A DNA stretch of 41,109 bases from an uncultured Alphaproteobacteria bacterium. GTDB lineage: Bacteria; Pseudomonadota; Alphaproteobacteria; Caulobacterales; Hyphomonadaceae. The DNA lies in assembly GCA_903831255.1 (NCBI GenBank), contig CAIKWZ010000052.1, forward strand, positions 1 to 41,109. The letters run 5' to 3'. The position numbers and the translations under genes are program-made. The notes below the pieces were generated by a model that was not told where the DNA came from, did no database searches, and was given only the letters and a program-made list of their open reading frames with translations. This document shows positions 1 through 9,339 of this stretch, piece by piece (the first letter of the stretch is position 1; each line of letters begins with the position of its first letter).

Positions 1-2564
1 CAATCTTCGAGCGCCTTCACCTCGTTGAGCAAATCGTCAAGCGACACCTGTTCAGGGTTAAGTGCATCCGCTGACGAGTGGAGGTCATCTGATAACCTTC
101 CCTGAGCCGCCATCACGCCCTTTACATCGTCCTCCGTAAGGACACCGAGCTTGAAGATCGAAGTTGGCTTGACCTTGTTGTCGAACCTTTCGAGTACAGG
201 GCGAACGTAGTCGGAAATTGCTTGCTCCCACGCATCCCGCAACTGACCGATCGTGCCCTTGCAGAATGTAGTGCGCTGAGTATCAGTCAGATTATCAAAG
301 CCCGGTTTTGCGGTTTTGAGTGAGGATCGCAGCGAATTACACATCTCAAGGCCAGACTTGGCCTTGTCCGGCAACTCGTTCTCAATGTAACCAGCCTTGT
401 CCTGTTTCCGCCGCACATTTCGATAAGCAATTGGCCGGTTCGCCTTCTCTGCTTCGCGGCGAAGCTCGTATAAGAAGACGAGGTCGTGTGTAAACACGAC
501 AACTTGTCGATGCTCCGACTCTTCCACTAGGCGCGACGCAACCGCGCTCCGGTGAATGTGGTCGAGCGACGACATCGGATCATCAAAAACGATGCCGGAA
601 TACCGCTGCGCTGTCACCAGTTCGGCAAGGAAAGCCGCGAGGGCGACGCAGCGGTGTTCGCCTTCGCTAAAAATCTCGCCGACCTTCGCATCTGGTCGCT
701 CGACCAACGCGACGCGAAAATACGACACGGCCTGCTGATCCTTCACCTTTCGTAGCTCCACAGGCATCCGCGCCAGCTTTAGCTTTTCGATTTCTCGCGC
801 AAATCGACCGCGTAGCGCATCTGTCACCATGCGATCGGAAAGTTCTTTGTTCTTATCGGTTATGGGCTTCTTGGCGGTAGCCTTCAGCGCCGTGTTGATG
901 GCCTCTATTTCTTTGAGGCGCGCAATGTGGGCCTTTATGTCGGCGACAAGCGGCGCAAGAGCAGCGCGCTCCTTGAGTTCGAGATACTCGGATTTCAAAG
1001 CCTTGTAGGCGTCGCTCTGTGTATCGGCGGAAAGTTGTGCCGCCCGCTTCTTGAGATCGGTGGCGAGGGTCCCAAGTGCTTGGAGTGGATCGGCACCGAT
1101 CGGATTCGGTTCGCCGTATGTCCGAACCATCGCTCGAAGCCGCCACAGCAGCGCTACGAAGGCTCTCCGGACCTGCTTTGCGAGAACTAAATCGCCAATT
1201 TCCGTCGCTACAAAACTGCTGCGGTTTCTAACGTCGCCAAGGCGCAGCATTCGCGCCTTTAGCTGAGTGAGCGCTGCATCGAGCTTTATGCGCGCCGCCG
1301 CTTCGTCCGCCTTCGTCGAGCTTTTGACGAACGACTCGAAGGTGTCTTGGCGCGCGATTGCGTCCGCGCTGAGGGGTTGCTGGCAAAGCACGCAGAGCGC
1401 TTCCGGATCGCTCGATGGAAACGTCTTGCCGGGGTAAGCCACAGTGTCCGCATAGGTTCGCGCGGCTTCCCACAATTTTTGCCATACAGCTTGCCCAACC
1501 TCTGGCAATGGCGACGCGCTGAACAACTTTTGCGACGCCACCGACGCGGCATCCACGGCGCTGCTATGGGACTTTCGGAGCGCATCCAATTGGGTGAACG
1601 CCGCTCCATTTGTGACTGCGATTAGCCCCTGAATGCCTTCATGTATGCGTTCGATCTCTACACGTTGATGGTCAAGCCGAGCCACGGCGCGTTTCGGGTC
1701 CTGAGCAAAGTCGGCTTCCAATGTGGTGAGGCGAGCACTCTCCTGCGGGTCCAGCGTGGCGAGTTTGTCGAGTTGTGGAATGTTCGACTTTGCGTTCAGT
1801 CCAACGACGTAGCTGCCCGCAGCCGTCTCTTTGCTCAAAGAGGTGTTTGCAATCGCGAGCGGCACCTGCTTTTCGAGCGCCGCGATCTTGCCGTTGAGTG
1901 CTGTCTTGATGCGGTCTGACACATCGGCCAGCGCTTCCATCAAGCGCATTGGACGCGGAATGTAGGCTACTTCATTGGTGCTTTCGACGTGGATGCTTGC
2001 GCTTCGGGAGTCGAAAATACTTACGGATGGAAGATCACCGTGCGGTTGACCATCAGGCGACCAATTGAACTGCTCGGTAGTCGCACCGCGCGCAAAAGAT
2101 ATCTCGGCAGATTGCGGTGTGTCGCTCTTGTCCTCTAAGTCCCTGTGGATGGAAAACTTTCCATCTCGCGACCGGCATGCGTGCTTCAGCACACGAACAT
2201 AGCCAGACTTTCCGGAGCCGTTGTCTCCGTAAATCACCGTCAGTCCCACGGGTTCAAAAGACAGCTCTTGCTGACTCGCAAGCGCATTGACGGCAGTGGG
2301 GTTCTTTATAGAGACGAGAGAAATGGGCTCTGCGGAGTTTGTTTCTGATGTGATATGAGATTGCGAGATCGGCACATGGGCTCGTGCGGGGTCAAGGCAA
2401 AGCGCCGTGAGTTCCGCTACGGCCTGTTCGTCCAGCGTCTCTCCTGTAACAAGACGACGAAGAGCGTCTCTCTGCCACGCAGGGCGCTTCTCTGCCCAAA
2501 TCAAGAGGTCAGAAAGGGCTGCCTTCTCGGTTAAGGGAGCTAATTGCTTTGAAGCGTCGGTCAC
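1..2564 (-). CDS. SMC/RloC-like AAA ATPase coupled to a type I RM operon (3' end cut off by the window)
   Basis: An open frame of 854 codons runs off the left edge. The proposed start is a GTG at 2564 overlapping the hsdR stop by 4 nt (GTGA). What is visible: a Walker A motif GDNGSGKS at about residues 113-120, a long middle part predicted to be helical/coiled coil, a CxxC (CVLCQQ) near residue 390 resembling a zinc hook, then FSEGEH (ABC-signature-like) near 632, a Walker B/D-loop FDDPMSSLDH near 660, and a switch His in VVVFTHD. This order is that of SMC/Rad50-type ABC ATPases such as RloC and PrrC relatives, some of which sit beside type I RM systems as backup defence. I do not see a convincing anticodon-nuclease motif in the visible C-terminal part, and the end is missing. 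A role in restriction or in guarding against anti-restriction is inferred from the operon. The ATPase class is quite sure; the effector activity is unknown. Confidence 0.85.
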   Translation of the reverse strand, partial: MTDASKQLAPLTEKAALSDLLIWAEKRPAWQRDALRRLVTGETLDEQAVAELTALCLDPARAHVPISQSHITSETNSAEPISLVSIKNPTAVNALASQQELSFEPVGLTVIYGDNGSGKSGYVRVLKHACRSRDGKFSIHRDLEDKSDTPQSAEISFARGATTEQFNWSPDGQPHGDLPSVSIFDSRSASIHVESTNEVAYIPRPMRLMEALADVSDRIKTALNGKIAALEKQVPLAIANTSLSKETAAGSYVVGLNAKSNIPQLDKLATLDPQESARLTTLEADFAQDPKRAVARLDHQRVEIERIHEGIQGLIAVTNGAAFTQLDALRKSHSSAVDAASVASQKLFSASPLPEVGQAVWQKLWEAARTYADTVAYPGKTFPSSDPEALCVLCQQPLSADAIARQDTFESFVKSSTKADEAAARIKLDAALTQLKARMLRLGDVRNRSSFVATEIGDLVLAKQVRRAFVALLWRLRAMVRTYGEPNPIGADPLQALGTLATDLKKRAAQLSADTQSDAYKALKSEYLELKERAALAPLVADIKAHIARLKEIEAINTALKATAKKPITDKNKELSDRMVTDALRGRFAREIEKLKLARMPVELRKVKDQQAVSYFRVALVERPDAKVGEIFSEGEHRCVALAAFLAELVTAQRYSGIVFDDPMSSLDHIHRSAVASRLVEESEHRQVVVFTHDLVFLYELRREAEKANRPIAYRNVRRKQDKAGYIENELPDKAKSGLEMCNSLRSSLKTAKPGFDNLTDTQRTTFCKGTIGQLRDAWEQAISDYVRPVLERFDNKVKPTSIFKLGVLTEDDVKGVMAAQGRLSDDLHSSADALNPEQVSLDDLLNEVKALED

Positions 2565-4885
2565 GATGACGGCCCATCGAACAGGTCGCGCTGAAATCCG
2601 ACGAACGCCTCGCGGATGCTCGATGGGTTCTTGCCTAACTTTACGGTCGCGTCGGAAACGGCTTGGTATTTCAACTCCAAGAGGCTTGCGAGTTTGTCGG
2701 CACCAAGCTCGTCGATTCCGCGCTCGACGTACTGCCCAAGGACGAACTCAAGGAAATCCTGAAGTTTGGAATCGAACGGCGAGAGAACCGCTGCTTTGCG
2801 CGCGGATACGCGTTCGGAACGTGTGATCGCCGGAAGCGCATAGGCGATGTATGCGAGGACATCGAAAAGATCGCTCTTCTCGGCGTTGATCATCTTGGCG
2901 ATTTCGTTGAGCTGATCGCGCCCGTAGCCGCGCTCGCTCAAACCTTCGAGCAAAGCCTGTCTTGTGACCGGATCGCCCCAAAGCTTTCGCAGCTCGGCTT
3001 CGTCTTTGAACAGGGCGGGCAGTTCGCCATATAGCCGCTGAACAAATTCGGCGGCGGACAGCGGACGGCCATCGGGACTGTAAAACATCGTTGCGGACAT
3101 GTGCTGAAGCGTCCGCTCTTTGCCGTCGGCGAGCTTGATCTTGAGCCGCTGCGGCCTTGGTTCGGGTTCTCCGGGTGGCGTTGGATCGCCGGGTTCTCGC
3201 GGTCCGGTCGGCGGGCGCGGTTCGCCGGGCGGTTCCGGTTCCAGCGGCTCGCCGTCCCATTCGGGATCGTTGAAGTGGTAGTAGGCCTTCACGAAGTCGT
3301 AGATCGTGAAATAGTCCTTGCCGTCATAGAGGCGCGTACCGCGCCCGACGATCTGCTTGAACTCGATCATCGAGTTGACGGGGCGCATCAACACGATGTT
3401 GCGCACGTTGCGCGCATCGACGCCGGTAGAGAGCTTCTGAGACGTGGTCAGGATCGTCGGAATGGTCTTTTCGTTATCCTGAAAGGCGCGCAGCCACGTT
3501 TCGCCTTCCGCGCCGTCATTGGCGGTGACGCGAACGCAATAGTTCGGGTCTTTGCTCGTCTTCATCTGGTTGATGAGGTCGCGCACAGCAGCGGCGTGAT
3601 CTTGGGTCGCGCAGAAGACGATGGCCTTTTGGTTCTGGTCGATCATCTCCATGAAGGTCTTGACGCGATAGGCCTCGCGTTCCTTGATTTCGATGATGCG
3701 GTTGAAGTCGCCTTCGGTGTAGCGGCGACCTTCCTCGACTTCGCCGTCGATCACGTCGTCGTCGCGGGTATAGACGTAGTCATCCAACGTCGTCGCGATC
3801 TGGCGCACCTTGAAGGGCGTCAGGAAGCCGTCATTGATCCCCTCGCGTAGCGAGTAGGTGTAAACCGGCGCGCCGAAATAGGCGTAGGTATCTACGTTGT
3901 CGCGGCGCTTGGGCGTGGCGGTCAATCCGAGCTGCACGGCGGGGGAGAAATAGTCGAGGATCGCACGCCAATTGCTCTCGTCCTTAGCACCGCCGCGATG
4001 GCACTCGTCGATGATGATGAAATCGAAGAAGTCAGGCGCATAGTCAAAGAAGCTGGGCTGCGGCTGGCCGTCTGCATTGGTGCCGCTCATGAAGGTCTGG
4101 AAGATCGTGAAGAAAACCGAGCCATTATGCGGCGCGCGGCCAGTCGCCCTTAAGCGGCGAGGGTCGAGCCGCACGCGCGCGTCATCGGCGAACGGCGAAA
4201 AGGCATTGTAGGCCTGATCAGCAAGGATGTTGCGGTCGGCAAGGAACAGGATGCGCGGGCGGCGCGTGGGCTCGCCCGTTCTGTTCCATTTGGCGTGGAA
4301 CAGCTTCCACGCAATTTGAAACGCGATGTAGGTTTTTCCCGTACCGGTCGCGAGCGTCAGCAGAATGCGGTCGCGCTTGGCCGCGATGGCTTCAAGCACG
4401 CGATCAATCGCGATGTCCTGATAGTAGCGCGATGTCCACGAGCCGCCCTTGTCCTCGATGGGCACGCCGGCGAAGCGGTCACGCCACGCATTTTCTTCCG
4501 CGAACGTCCATGCCCAAAGCTGGTCGGGCGTGGGGAAGCCGAGCGTATCGCCCTCCGCGCCCGTTTCCATGTCCGCCTGATAAACGCCAAGGCCGTTGGT
4601 TGAATAAGTAAAGCGGATCGCGAGCTTGGTCGCATAGGCCTTGGCTTGCCCGAGCCCCTCGGTCACATGGGCGTCGCGCTTCTTGGCCTCGACCACCGCA
4701 AGACGATGCCCACGATAAAACAAGACGTAGTCGGCAATGTCGGCCTTGCCGCGCTTGCCCAAGCCTTCAAGGCGACCAGCGGTGATCTGAAACTCGCGCG
4801 CGACGCGGCTGCCCTCAACCAAGCCCCAGCCAGCGGCCTTCAGGGCGGGATCAATCAACTCGGCGCGTGTCTCCGCCTCATTCAT
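2561..4885 (-). CDS. hsdR: Type I restriction endonuclease, R (translocase/nuclease) subunit
   Basis: The 774-aa protein is the DNA-translocating and cutting subunit of a type I RM complex. The N-terminal PD-(D/E)xK nuclease shows D52 and the E66-A-K68 motif in LAVVEAKKR. Superfamily 2 helicase motifs follow: Walker A ATGTGKT at 179-185, FLADRNILADQ near 214-224, DECH at 293-296, TATP at 322-325 and IVGRGTRL further on. A proline/glutamate-rich linker of about 35 residues precedes the C-terminal domain that contacts the M and S subunits. The layout and length fit the EcoEI-like branch. The ATG start overlaps the hsdS stop by 4 nt (ATGA at 4882-4885) and its own stop overlaps the next gene by 4 nt, so all four genes are probably translated from one message. 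All catalytic motifs look intact. Confidence 0.96.
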   Translation of the reverse strand: MNEAETRAELIDPALKAAGWGLVEGSRVAREFQITAGRLEGLGKRGKADIADYVLFYRGHRLAVVEAKKRDAHVTEGLGQAKAYATKLAIRFTYSTNGLGVYQADMETGAEGDTLGFPTPDQLWAWTFAEENAWRDRFAGVPIEDKGGSWTSRYYQDIAIDRVLEAIAAKRDRILLTLATGTGKTYIAFQIAWKLFHAKWNRTGEPTRRPRILFLADRNILADQAYNAFSPFADDARVRLDPRRLRATGRAPHNGSVFFTIFQTFMSGTNADGQPQPSFFDYAPDFFDFIIIDECHRGGAKDESNWRAILDYFSPAVQLGLTATPKRRDNVDTYAYFGAPVYTYSLREGINDGFLTPFKVRQIATTLDDYVYTRDDDVIDGEVEEGRRYTEGDFNRIIEIKEREAYRVKTFMEMIDQNQKAIVFCATQDHAAAVRDLINQMKTSKDPNYCVRVTANDGAEGETWLRAFQDNEKTIPTILTTSQKLSTGVDARNVRNIVLMRPVNSMIEFKQIVGRGTRLYDGKDYFTIYDFVKAYYHFNDPEWDGEPLEPEPPGEPRPPTGPREPGDPTPPGEPEPRPQRLKIKLADGKERTLQHMSATMFYSPDGRPLSAAEFVQRLYGELPALFKDEAELRKLWGDPVTRQALLEGLSERGYGRDQLNEIAKMINAEKSDLFDVLAYIAYALPAITRSERVSARKAAVLSPFDSKLQDFLEFVLGQYVERGIDELGADKLASLLELKYQAVSDATVKLGKNPSSIREAFVGFQRDLFDGPSS

Positions 4886-6096
4886 GCAGCGACGGCCTCC
4901 TTGCCGGTAAGCTTGCCGGAGAAGGCTCTGCGTAGAAGCGCTTCGCGCAGCTCTGAGATACGCACCGATTTTTCCGTATAAACGCGCCGCAAATTTCTTG
5001 ATGCGTCGTCAAGGTCGTTAAGTCGTCTTGAAATTTCACGCTGAGCGTCAAGAGTCGGAATTAGGTGAAAGAACTCGCGTTGCTTTGTAATCGGCACTTG
5101 GTTTCGCGTCGATTGCCTCATGATCTGCTCGTACTGCGAGCGAAATGTGCGAGATCGCATGTAATGCGCGAGGTAATGGTTGTCGATGAAGTCCGAATTG
5201 CACCGATAGTATGTGAGAGATGTGCCGAGAATGACGCGTGGCTCTGTCGTCGAGAGCACCGCCACCGGTCCAACCGTGGCGTTGTGAGCAAAGAGGACAT
5301 CTCCACTCCGTGCGACACCCTTGCGGATGGTGTCAGCGCGAGCGGGCGACAGGTACTTAGCCGCCGACATATCAACGGCATCGTCGTCGATGGCATTTGC
5401 GGAAATGTATGGAACTCCTTCTGAAACGAACTCCTCCTTTCGCGGGTAGTCGCTGCCATGGTTGCCGTCCAGGTGGCTTACAATCCAGCCGCGCTCGATT
5501 AGAGATTCAAGCGTAGCGGCCTCACCACCGCGCGCCGCACCGGCTATCAACGCATCGCACGTTCCATCAATGACCTCCCTCGCGTTGGCGAGGTTGCGCT
5601 CGGCGTTAGCGGCAGCCTTAGCAACCCCCTCGAATGTCTCGTCGAGAATGGCGACGATACGCTTCTGCTCGGCGAGCGGCGGCACTGGCACACTGATCTT
5701 CTCGATCTGCCCCTTGTTGATTGATGGGAAAACCGCCCCCGCATTTCCCGTGAGCTGCGGTTCTATGTACTTGAGAAAGTAGAAAAGATAAGTCGCGTCG
5801 ATTGATCGGCCGACTCGGATTGCCGCCAATCCTCGGCCGATACAGCACCTGTCAGCAGCAAAATTTACAGGCCCCACCGGAGCCCGCACCGACATCAAAA
5901 TGTCTCCGGCAAGAGCCACCTTGGTCGTTTCCCGCGTCCACACTTGCGGCGGCCCGATTACTCGATCTGTGAACTCCTTCTTGCCCTGATAAAATGAGAG
6001 GCCTTCGCCGTTATCGTTGTAGTGAACGCCCTCGGGTGATTGCCCCGCAACAACAACCGCAATGTCTCCCAAATTTTGAAGTGCCCAAGCCGTCAC
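4882..6096 (-). CDS. hsdS: Type I restriction-modification specificity subunit
   Basis: This 404-aa protein recognises the bipartite target DNA for both methylation and cleavage. It has the standard two-half layout. Target recognition domain 1 covers about residues 1-150 and ends in the family signature PLAEQKRIVAILDE, which begins the first conserved helix. A second target recognition domain follows (about 200-365), and a C-terminal helix ends in LREALLRRAFSGKL, a typical HsdS ending. The start is a GTG at 6096 overlapping the hsdM TGA (GTGA), and the stop overlaps hsdR. Both halves are present, so a normal bipartite target is expected; the target itself cannot be read from the sequence. The recognition domains are usually the fastest-changing part of such operons. 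Confidence 0.94.
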   Translation of the reverse strand: MTAWALQNLGDIAVVVAGQSPEGVHYNDNGEGLSFYQGKKEFTDRVIGPPQVWTRETTKVALAGDILMSVRAPVGPVNFAADRCCIGRGLAAIRVGRSIDATYLFYFLKYIEPQLTGNAGAVFPSINKGQIEKISVPVPPLAEQKRIVAILDETFEGVAKAAANAERNLANAREVIDGTCDALIAGAARGGEAATLESLIERGWIVSHLDGNHGSDYPRKEEFVSEGVPYISANAIDDDAVDMSAAKYLSPARADTIRKGVARSGDVLFAHNATVGPVAVLSTTEPRVILGTSLTYYRCNSDFIDNHYLAHYMRSRTFRSQYEQIMRQSTRNQVPITKQREFFHLIPTLDAQREISRRLNDLDDASRNLRRVYTEKSVRISELREALLRRAFSGKLTGKEAVAA

Positions 6097-7538
6097 AGCA
6101 TTCCCCTGATCTGCTGAAGGATGCCTGCGCTCTCAGCGTCGAGCGCCATCATCTCCTCGATGATGTCTTCTGGCTCTCGGTAGGCGACCGCATTTTTGCG
6201 GCTAGGGTTCTTCACCGACATGTCGAGCGTAGCCGCGTCGAGGTCACTGGCCTTCACGATCCAGCTCTTTTCGCCTTCCGCCCGCGTCGCAGCCAAGCGC
6301 ACGAACTCCTCGAAGTCCGCGTCGGTTAGTGACGTGGTCTTGCCTAAATTGCGGCCTGGATCGAGCTGATAGAACCAGATGTCGCGCGTCGGCGCGCCCT
6401 TCTCGAAGAACAGGACCACCGTCTTCACGCCCGCACCCTGAAACGTGCCGGATGGGCAATCGAGCACTGTGTGCAAGTTGCAAGTGGAGACCAGCTCCCT
6501 CCGCAGCGCCGTCGCGTCGCCGTTCGACATCACGGTGTTCTTGATGACAATCGCGGCGCGCCCGCCGGGCTTTAGCATCTTCATGAAGTGCTGAAGGAAG
6601 AGATACGCCGTCTCCCCGGTGCGGATCGGGAAGTTTTGCTGAATTTCCCGACGTTCCGATCCGCCGAAGGGCGGGTTGGCAAGGATCACGTCTTTCTGGT
6701 CGCGCGGCTGAATGTCGGAAAGTGACCGCCCGAGAGAATTGTCGTGCACGATATTCGGCGCGTCGATCCCGTGCAGGATCATGTTCATGATGGCGATGAC
6801 GTAGGCGAGGCTCTTCTTCTCGACGCCGTGGAACGTGCTGCGCTGAAGCGTCTCCAAGTCTTTCGTGCTGCTGGCGTTGGGGCGCATGTAGGCGAAGGCT
6901 TCGCACAGGAAGCCCGCCGAGCCGACTGCGCCGTCATAGATCGTCTCGCCGATCTTTGGTTTCAACACTTGGATCATGGCGCGGATGAGCGGGCGCGGCG
7001 TGTAATACTCCCCGCCGTTGCGGCCCGCATTGCCCATGCGTTTGATCTTGACCTCGTAGAGGTCGGACAGCTCGTGCTTCTCGTCCTGCGATCCGAAGCG
7101 GAGCTGATCGGTTAGCTCCAGCACTGCGCGGAGCGTGTAGCCTGAATTGAACTTCGGTTTGATCTCCCCGAAAATCTCCCCGATTTTGTATTCGATAGTG
7201 TCGGGACTGGCCGCGCGTTGTTTGAAGCCCCGAAGGTAGGGGAACAGCGTGTCGTTGACGTATTCTTTGAGGTCAGGACCGGTCATAGCCGCGTCACGAT
7301 CGAGTGAACCATCGGCCCTCTTAGGAGCAGCCCAGGCTGACCAGCGGTGTTTGGCGTCTATGATGAAGTCGTAGTGCTTGCCTTCGAGTTCGGCTTTCAG
7401 CGCGCGCTCGTGCTCGAGGTCATCAAGGTACTTGAGGAACAGAATCCACGACGACTGCTCGGTGTAGTCCAGCTCCGTCGTGCAGCCGTCTTCTTGGCGC
7501 AACTCGCGATCTATGCTGTTGAATGTTTGGTCGAACAT
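6093..7538 (-). CDS. hsdM: Type I restriction-modification DNA adenine methyltransferase subunit
   Basis: HsdM transfers a methyl group from S-adenosylmethionine to adenine in the host copies of the target. From the ATG at 7538 the protein has 481 aa. It shows an N-terminal HsdM helical domain, then GEYYTPR at about 176-182, a motif I region YDGAVGSAGF at 201-210 and the catalytic motif NPPF at 288-291. The frame stays open 55 codons upstream to a TTG, but that extension is Arg-rich and unlike HsdM. The ATG at 7538 is preceded by a GGGGG tract a few bases upstream and begins MFDQTFNSIDREL, a normal HsdM start, so I chose it. It is the first gene of the M-S-R-ATPase operon, and its stop overlaps the hsdS GTG. 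Confidence 0.95.
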   Translation of the reverse strand: MFDQTFNSIDRELRQEDGCTTELDYTEQSSWILFLKYLDDLEHERALKAELEGKHYDFIIDAKHRWSAWAAPKRADGSLDRDAAMTGPDLKEYVNDTLFPYLRGFKQRAASPDTIEYKIGEIFGEIKPKFNSGYTLRAVLELTDQLRFGSQDEKHELSDLYEVKIKRMGNAGRNGGEYYTPRPLIRAMIQVLKPKIGETIYDGAVGSAGFLCEAFAYMRPNASSTKDLETLQRSTFHGVEKKSLAYVIAIMNMILHGIDAPNIVHDNSLGRSLSDIQPRDQKDVILANPPFGGSERREIQQNFPIRTGETAYLFLQHFMKMLKPGGRAAIVIKNTVMSNGDATALRRELVSTCNLHTVLDCPSGTFQGAGVKTVVLFFEKGAPTRDIWFYQLDPGRNLGKTTSLTDADFEEFVRLAATRAEGEKSWIVKASDLDAATLDMSVKNPSRKNAVAYREPEDIIEEMMALDAESAGILQQIRGML

Positions 7539-7926
7539 GAGCCCCCGGCGTGTCTGGATTGCCCTCCCTGAGGATCGCAATCCGAAATTGAACATTCTCC
7601 CGGTGACGACGAAATTCCAAGCGTCTCCATGAAGTGCCCTCGCTCGCCGCCTGCCACCCGTCACTTCCTCTGGAAGCGACCGCGCTGGCCGCGATTCGGA
7701 CAAATGGCACTTTAGCGCGGTTCGTATTTCGTTCCAACGCCTTTGGTAGCTGGTTTCCGTAAGTCCGACGAAGACGGCGTTTTCGCTGGCCGTCGAGCAA
7801 ACGCTGCGAACACGCTGCGAAGCGGAGACAGAGCGTGCAAAGCCGCCACGAAGATGCTGCGGCGGCGTTTAGGTGCGACCTTGTTAGAGGCGCGGCTCGG
7901 CTTTGGTCGCAAAAAGCGCGAGCCGG
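7539..7926. other. Intergenic leader between the relaxase gene and the RM operon
   Basis: The 388 bp between the relaxase stop and the hsdM start hold no gene I can support. Overlapping frames here are Arg-rich and lack ribosome binding sites. On the minus strand a weak sigma-70-like pair is visible (listed separately), which would give hsdM a leader of roughly 160 nt. The stretch from about 7760 to 7910 has several imperfect GC-rich inverted repeats but no clear U-tract terminator. The RM operon could therefore also receive read-through from the mobilization genes. Confidence 0.5.
7709..7737 (-). promoter_or_regulatory. Possible sigma-70-type promoter for the RM operon
   Basis: On the minus strand TTGGAA (7732-7737) is separated by 17 nt from TAAAGT (7709-7714). 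Each box matches 4 of 6 consensus positions and the spacing is ideal. It is the only candidate I noticed upstream of hsdM. Such weak matches also arise by chance. Confidence 0.25.
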
Positions 7927-9339
7927 TTAGCGTGCGCTTGTCGGCGGCTCCGGCCCCGCCGTGTTGGTCTGCTGCTGCTCTGACGCTTGCTCGCGCTGGC
8001 GCTGCTGTTCGGCCAGTTGGGCGGCGAAGCGTTGAACTTCTTCGTAGTCGCGTGTGCGGCGCGCGAGGTCTTCTCCGAAGAGCAATTCGCGGTCGCGCGC
8101 CTGTTGCGCTTGGCGCTCGGCGAGATCGTCCAATTCGACCTTTTTGCCCGCCTCAAGCCGCGCTGCTTCCTCCGCGTGTTCGCGGTCGAGTGCTTTGACG
8201 ACGGTGTTACGCGCCTCGTCGCGCTCGGCTTGGCGGCGATTAGCCCACGCGGGAGAGACGAACTCGATCACCGCATCGACGATGCGGGCGAAGCCTTTGC
8301 GTTCTGCCTGTTCGTCGTATCGCTCCAGCGCCGCCGTGCGCGTGGCGTCCGATTGCGCCACCTTCGCAGCGATGTCCTGATCGAGCATCGCGCCAACGCG
8401 GTCGCGCTCTGCCGCGTGGAAATCGGCAAGCCGCTGCATGTCCTCGGCGTGCCACGCGCGCAGCGCCTCATCGAGTCTCGCGCCGCTCTTGCCATCGTCG
8501 ATGGGTGGCGATGCGGCGGGCGCTTCGGCGAGAGGCTTTTGCTCGGGCGCGGGTCGTTGCTCTTGCAGCGCCTTCGCCTCCGCGACGGTGGGCAGCGTGT
8601 CGGCGTCCACGTCGGCCATGAGGGCCCGCAGATCCTTGGCAGTCATGCCTTTGATCTGGCGGGCCAAGCTATAGACCTCGCCCGCCTGATCGACGATCAC
8701 GAAGTCGCGCCTGTCGCCTTGGGCGACGATCAGTCCGTGGTCGTCGAGGTTCTTTTGCAGCGCCGTGCCGCTGGTGCTCGCGTGATAGAGCGCCGTTACC
8801 CGATCCTTGAAGGCGCGCGGGTCGTGGCCGCTGCGCTCGGCTTGTTGCCATTCGGCATGGCTGATAGGTGCGCGCTCCTCGGCGGGCTTTGTCACCACGG
8901 CTTCGTGGCCGAACTCCTTTTCGAGAGCGCGGGCGACGCGCTTGTGGGCGTCGTAATTGTTGCTGTCCGAAAGCAGGGTCATGGTGTCGATGTCGGTGCG
9001 CTGCCACACCACATGGATGTGCTGGCGGTCGTTCTTCTCGTGCAGCACGACGACGCGCGGCTGGCCGTCGAGCCCCAATTCGCGCTCAAGCAGATCGACC
9101 GCGCGTGTCCATTGAGCGGCGGTCATGGAGTAGCTGGCGTCGGGGTCGATGTTGGCGTGGTAGAGGCCGTATCGCCCCCGCGTGCCTTCGGCGATGGTCT
9201 GCCACTCGCTGAAGGCGTCGCCGATGGTGGCGGCGGCGGCGGGCTTTTCGAGGACTTCGACGCGCTCGTTGGTGTCCACCCGCTGAAGGTGGGTCTCAAG
9301 CTGTTTTGGCCCGCCCCGACTCTTGCCCTTGATGATCAC
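7927..9339 (-). CDS. Relaxase / mobilization nuclease (MobA/VirD2-like, probably MOBP)
   Basis: This 470-aa protein should nick the element at oriT and carry the strand to the recipient. The start is the GTG at 9339, overlapping the mobC stop by 4 nt (GTGA). The frame is open further upstream, but that part is antisense-like Arg-rich sequence in the mobC region. The relaxase domain is N-terminal: a histidine triad (H100, H107, H109) sits in HEKNDRQHIHVVWQR, the metal-binding motif of HUH-type relaxases, and several tyrosines (Y57, Y60, Y70) are candidates for the strand-cleaving residue. Residues from about 290 on are rich in Ala, Glu, Arg and Gln and look like a long coiled coil. The classification as MOBP rests on the motif and the MobC partner and was not tested by alignment. 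Confidence 0.88.
   Translation of the reverse strand: MIIKGKSRGGPKQLETHLQRVDTNERVEVLEKPAAAATIGDAFSEWQTIAEGTRGRYGLYHANIDPDASYSMTAAQWTRAVDLLERELGLDGQPRVVVLHEKNDRQHIHVVWQRTDIDTMTLLSDSNNYDAHKRVARALEKEFGHEAVVTKPAEERAPISHAEWQQAERSGHDPRAFKDRVTALYHASTSGTALQKNLDDHGLIVAQGDRRDFVIVDQAGEVYSLARQIKGMTAKDLRALMADVDADTLPTVAEAKALQEQRPAPEQKPLAEAPAASPPIDDGKSGARLDEALRAWHAEDMQRLADFHAAERDRVGAMLDQDIAAKVAQSDATRTAALERYDEQAERKGFARIVDAVIEFVSPAWANRRQAERDEARNTVVKALDREHAEEAARLEAGKKVELDDLAERQAQQARDRELLFGEDLARRTRDYEEVQRFAAQLAEQQRQREQASEQQQTNTAGPEPPTSAR

Noticed and set aside
7539-7703. N-terminal extension of HsdM
   Set aside because: The start would be TTG and the added residues are Arg-rich and unlike HsdM. The ATG at 7538 has a purine-rich site and a family-typical beginning.
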